Shown one piece after another: positions 60,849 through 64,000 of a DNA stretch of 64,000 nucleotides. Made by a program: the position numbers and the translations under genes. This DNA comes from Ceratobasidium sp. AG-K. Its lineage: Eukaryota > Basidiomycota > Agaricomycetes > Cantharellales > Ceratobasidiaceae. Within the stretch, counting starts at the first letter, position 1; every line of letters begins with the position of its first letter. The notes beneath the pieces are model-generated. The model had not been told where the DNA came from. It saw only the letters and a list, made by a program, of their open reading frames with translations, and did not search any database. The DNA is taken from NCBI GenBank assembly GCA_037039685.1, contig JAWNGF010000010.1, positions 1,984,001 through 2,048,000 on the forward strand. Reading direction: 5' to 3'.

Positions 60849-63800
60849 ATGGCGGACAGTGCGGACATGGCACGAGGACTGAACCTGCTGTCTTTTGGTG
60901 AGTGTTTATCGCTCATTTAGTTTAACCCTTGTGCCACGCTCATATATGAACAGACGACGGGGGGATCCCTGGAATGTCTTCACTTCTACTACTGAGAGAG
61001 GTCATGTATCGACTCCAAATACGGGCCGGTCTGGATAAACGACCCAACCCATGGGAGCATTTTGATTTTATCGCGGGCACAGGAACCGGAGCGTAAGTGC
61101 ATATTGTGATTGTGCTGAAGCGGCGCCCGTTACTTGGACTTTCGTGTAGAATATGCGCGATCATGCTCGGCCGACTGAGGATGAGCGTGGACGATGCGAT
61201 CACGTCTTACGCCGAGCTGGCATCAAAAGTGTATCGCGATGAAATGGCGGTTGCGAGCAGTAAATCAGGGATATTCAAAGCGACCAAGCTGGAAGAATGC
61301 CTGAAGGCAATAATCACAAAGGAAACAGGTGATCCAGAAGAACACATGTTGGAGGAAGACCCGAGGGATGTAAAGTGTAAAGTGTACGTTCTCATCTCAC
61401 TTCATTGGTCAAGGGATCGGGCTTATTTAGACCGCCAATAGGGTGGTGTATGCGATGGCTTACCATAATATGAACGCCGGAATTCCATGCGCGTTCCAAA
61501 CCTACCCTGCCTACGCCAACGCCAACGCCATGCCTGACTGCCCAATATGGAAAGCGCTGCGAGCGAGCACAGCCCAGCCCGAGCTGTTCAAGAGCGTCGA
61601 GATTGACGAGCATGGTTTTAGTCGGCACTATGTGGGTGGCGGACTAGGCTGTAGCAACCCGACGTCGCAACTACTCAAGGAGGCGTCATCGGTGTATCCG
61701 GGTCGTGCAGTAGGATCTGTGGTTAGCATCGGAAATGGGGATGCACGTACATTCCGGATGCCAAATTCAAGTTTGTACCGCCGGCTCTTATCTCCCGGTA
61801 TCTCGCGTGTCCTGCGGGTAGCTTACCAACTGGCGATGGATAGCGAGAGAGTGGCCGAAGAGATGGCGAGTCGGTTCTCGCAGGCAAGAGGAATATATCA
61901 CCGGTTGAATGTGAATCAAGGGATGCAAAGTATCAAACCGAGTGAGTGGTCGGGGCAGAGCGAGGCCTTCGCACACACAAGGGCATACATACAACTAGCG
62001 GAAACTAGTCGACTAATCGATGCCGTAGTGGATGGGGTGCACGGACAAGTTGGCATCGCTGAAACCTGTCAGATAAGTGAGATCATCCTGAACTTCAAGC
62101 TGGGATGTATAGTAGCAACTGACTTACACTACATGGTCATCCCATTCCCCCCGCAACCTCTCTCGCAACAGCATACATTTACTGTCCACCCCCAACGGCC
62201 TTATTCACCGGGCGAGCCGATGAGATCCATGCAGTCAACGATTACTTTGGGAAAGATGATATACGCCGGCACCTATTTGTGTTACTCGGGCTGGGTGGTG
62301 CTGGAAAAACGCAAATGGCGCTGAAATCTGCTGAATTACTGACCCGAAGGCAAGTCCTTCAGTGGGTGGATGCAACAAGTACCGACACATAACTTTGATA
62401 CAGGTTTGAGGGCGTGTTATTTATTGATGGATCAACTCGCCAGAGCATAGAGGCGGCGCTCAGTGCCTTTGCCGCCTCTAAGCATATCGGCAACGGATAC
62501 ATGGATACACTTAGATGGCTTGGAAGCCGTGATACCCGCTGGCTAATCATATTCGACAGCGTGGATGATCCTCTCATTCAAATACAGGAATACTTTCCCC
62601 TAGGTGAAAGATATAGCATCTTGATTACTACAAGGCATTTAGAGGTCGCCCGTCTGGCACGAGACGAAGATGCCCGCTGCATCCTATCGGGCCTTGACCC
62701 AACGGACGCACTTCAGCTATTCTTGAAGGTCTCCGGACTCGGCTTATCTGCCAGTGGGCTGCAAGAATCAGAGAAGGCAGCGGCTATCGCTCTACTGCAG
62801 GTACGCTCATATGCAATCCACAACGTCATCCACTAGACCCTATTAAACTCAACGGTCCGTAGAAACTCGGCTACTTGGCACTGGCGATTTCTCAGTGTGG
62901 CGCGTATGTTCGCCGAAACAAGTGCAGCATTATTGAATATCACGATATGCTCCTTGAAAATCCACATGAGATGCTAGGGTTGAGCGGCACGACCGTCGTG
63001 AATGTCCAAGGTTACGCACAATCCATTCACCTCAGTTGGGAATCAGGTTACAAACAAGTCGGCGTTAAATCCAAGCGGGTCTTAGGTCTGGCAGCGTTTT
63101 TGCATCGGGACCACATATCCGAGGGTATATTTCATCGGGCATACCTGAACGTAGAGAAGTACCACTCGGCGGTTCCACCAACGGACGGAGAGGCAGAGGC
63201 GCAACGCGAGGTCAAGGCCATCCTTGAGTCGTTCGTGGACGAGAAAGGCAACTGGAGCAGCCTTCGATTCTCAGAGGCGATGGGGGAGCTGGTGTCTCTC
63301 TCGCTCGTGACCTTCGACACCCATAGCCATGTATATCAACTTCATCCTCTCGTCCAACGGTGGACGCGCGCGCTTGCACTCGAGACGTCAATTGCAATCG
63401 AGCGTTCCGCATCACTATTGGCACTTTCCATTGATGAAGGAACCAGTAATGAAGACTCTGCGTTTCGACGAACACTGGTCCCACATGTGAACGAGATTTT
63501 GAGTCTATGTCCGACCCCGAGCCCGAATGTTGCTCGGCAGTTCGTCAAGATGCATGATCAAGCTCAGCATATTCCTCAGTACCAGCAGCTAGAACTTCAG
63601 GTTCTGGGCCCGTCTCATAAAAAATTCGAAATCACTACCGAAACAGTAAGCTGCGGTTTGGATATTTCACCCCTGCATAAGCTAAAATTCCCTGTGGCTG
63701 CCATTCAATCAGCCAGCAAATGATATTATTAATTATTTTGAGCGAGCTGCCAAGCTGGACAACTATACATCAAAACTCATCCATAATTGGTGGCCAAATA

Positions 63801-64000
63801 AAACGAGGCGGGGGGGTTCAGCGGACGTTCATCGAGTCAACACCATAGACGGTACGTATGTAGCAGTGAAATGTATTTTTGTTCGTCATAACGTAGGTGA
63901 TGGCAAAATCCTCAAGGCACGTATGAATAAACCTAAGCAGAAAATTGCTAATGCCAGAGACTAGCGTACCGCAAGGGAGCTCGAGGTCTGGTCTACGCTT
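60849..64000 (+). CDS. STAND (NLR-like) protein: pseudo-patatin, NB-ARC and protein kinase (partial, runs off window)
   Basis: ATG 60849 opens MADSADMARGLNLLSF. A patatin-like domain (about residues 10-300) follows, but its catalytic motifs are altered: DDGGIPG for DGGGxRG, AGTGTGA for GxSxG and YVGGGLG for the DG(G/A) Asp. After a 95-nt intron (62077-62171), PPPTALFTGRADEIHAVNDY leads to the P-loop LGLGGAGKTQ. NB-ARC continues with RWLIIFDSVDD (Walker B), YSILITTRH and KLGYLALAISQCGAYV (GLPLA-like), then a winged-helix region with YQLHPLVQRWTR. A short LQVLGPSHKK segment resembles one TPR edge. A clean intron (63646-63712, GTAAGC...ATCAG) then joins in frame to a kinase N-lobe: RRGGSADVHRV, GTYVAVKC and, after a GC-AG intron (63917-63964), RTARELEVWSTL. 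Fungal patatin-NB-ARC proteins are proposed innate immune or self/non-self receptors. The kinase end is inferred from splicing. Confidence 0.75.

Overview
The window is nuclear DNA of a filamentous basidiomycete. Genes are split by many short introns (mostly 48-75 nt, GT-AG, with CTNAY-like branch sites), lie 0.1-1.5 kb apart on both strands, and are not in operons. The mix of a secreted laccase, a GH3 beta-glucosidase, a FunK1-type kinase remnant, F-box proteins and a patatin/NB-ARC STAND gene fits an Agaricomycete. The style of the last gene resembles Rhizoctonia/Ceratobasidium; that genus call is an inference and was not tested by any search.

Layout. 0-3.6 kb is mostly non-coding, with a decayed FunK1 kinase relic. 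3.6-7.1 kb holds a Rossmann-fold protein (apparently frameshifted), a type II haloacid dehalogenase-like hydrolase and a mitochondrial NIPSNAP protein; the last two are divergent across a 264-bp promoter with a perfect CRE and an E-box. 7.8-15.5 kb holds two secreted plant-polymer enzymes, a GH3 beta-glucosidase with a Ser/Thr-rich N-terminal spacer and a laccase. 15.9-17.2 kb is a 1.3-kb near-perfect inverted repeat (foldback-type element with TA flanks) that ends 65 bp before the start codon of SMC4 (condensin). 23.2-31.9 kb carries a CDK-like kinase, a GNAT-like protein, a DUF726/TMCO4-type hydrolase and a small spliced gene for the mitochondrial twin-CX9C protein Cmc4.

32.0-38.1 kb is a tandem array of three paralogous single-pass membrane proteins with a cysteine-rich ectodomain and C-terminal PPSY motifs; no function is known to me. 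40.0-47.6 kb holds housekeeping genes: a fused MoaA-MoaC molybdenum cofactor enzyme, a 3-hydroxyisobutyrate dehydrogenase-like enzyme, the Golgi SNARE Gos1 and methionine aminopeptidase 2. MetAP2 is divergent, across 104 bp, from Elongator subunit Elp1 (47.7-52.6 kb). 52.8-59.5 kb has two F-box-like proteins around a polytopic membrane protein. The right edge carries a STAND receptor-like gene, cut by the window end, in which a patatin domain lacking its catalytic residues is followed by NB-ARC and, by in-frame splicing, a protein kinase N-lobe.

The points I rate most interesting are: (i) the pseudo-patatin/NB-ARC/kinase architecture with two GC-AG introns; (ii) the MoaA-MoaC gene, in which retention of one intron would give a MoaA protein ending exactly in Gly-Gly-stop, as in human MOCS1A; (iii) the PPSY-tailed tandem membrane family; (iv) the foldback element at the SMC4 promoter; (v) the CMC4 gene whose first coding exon appears to be only the ATG. 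Exon boundaries throughout were read by eye and should be taken as models.
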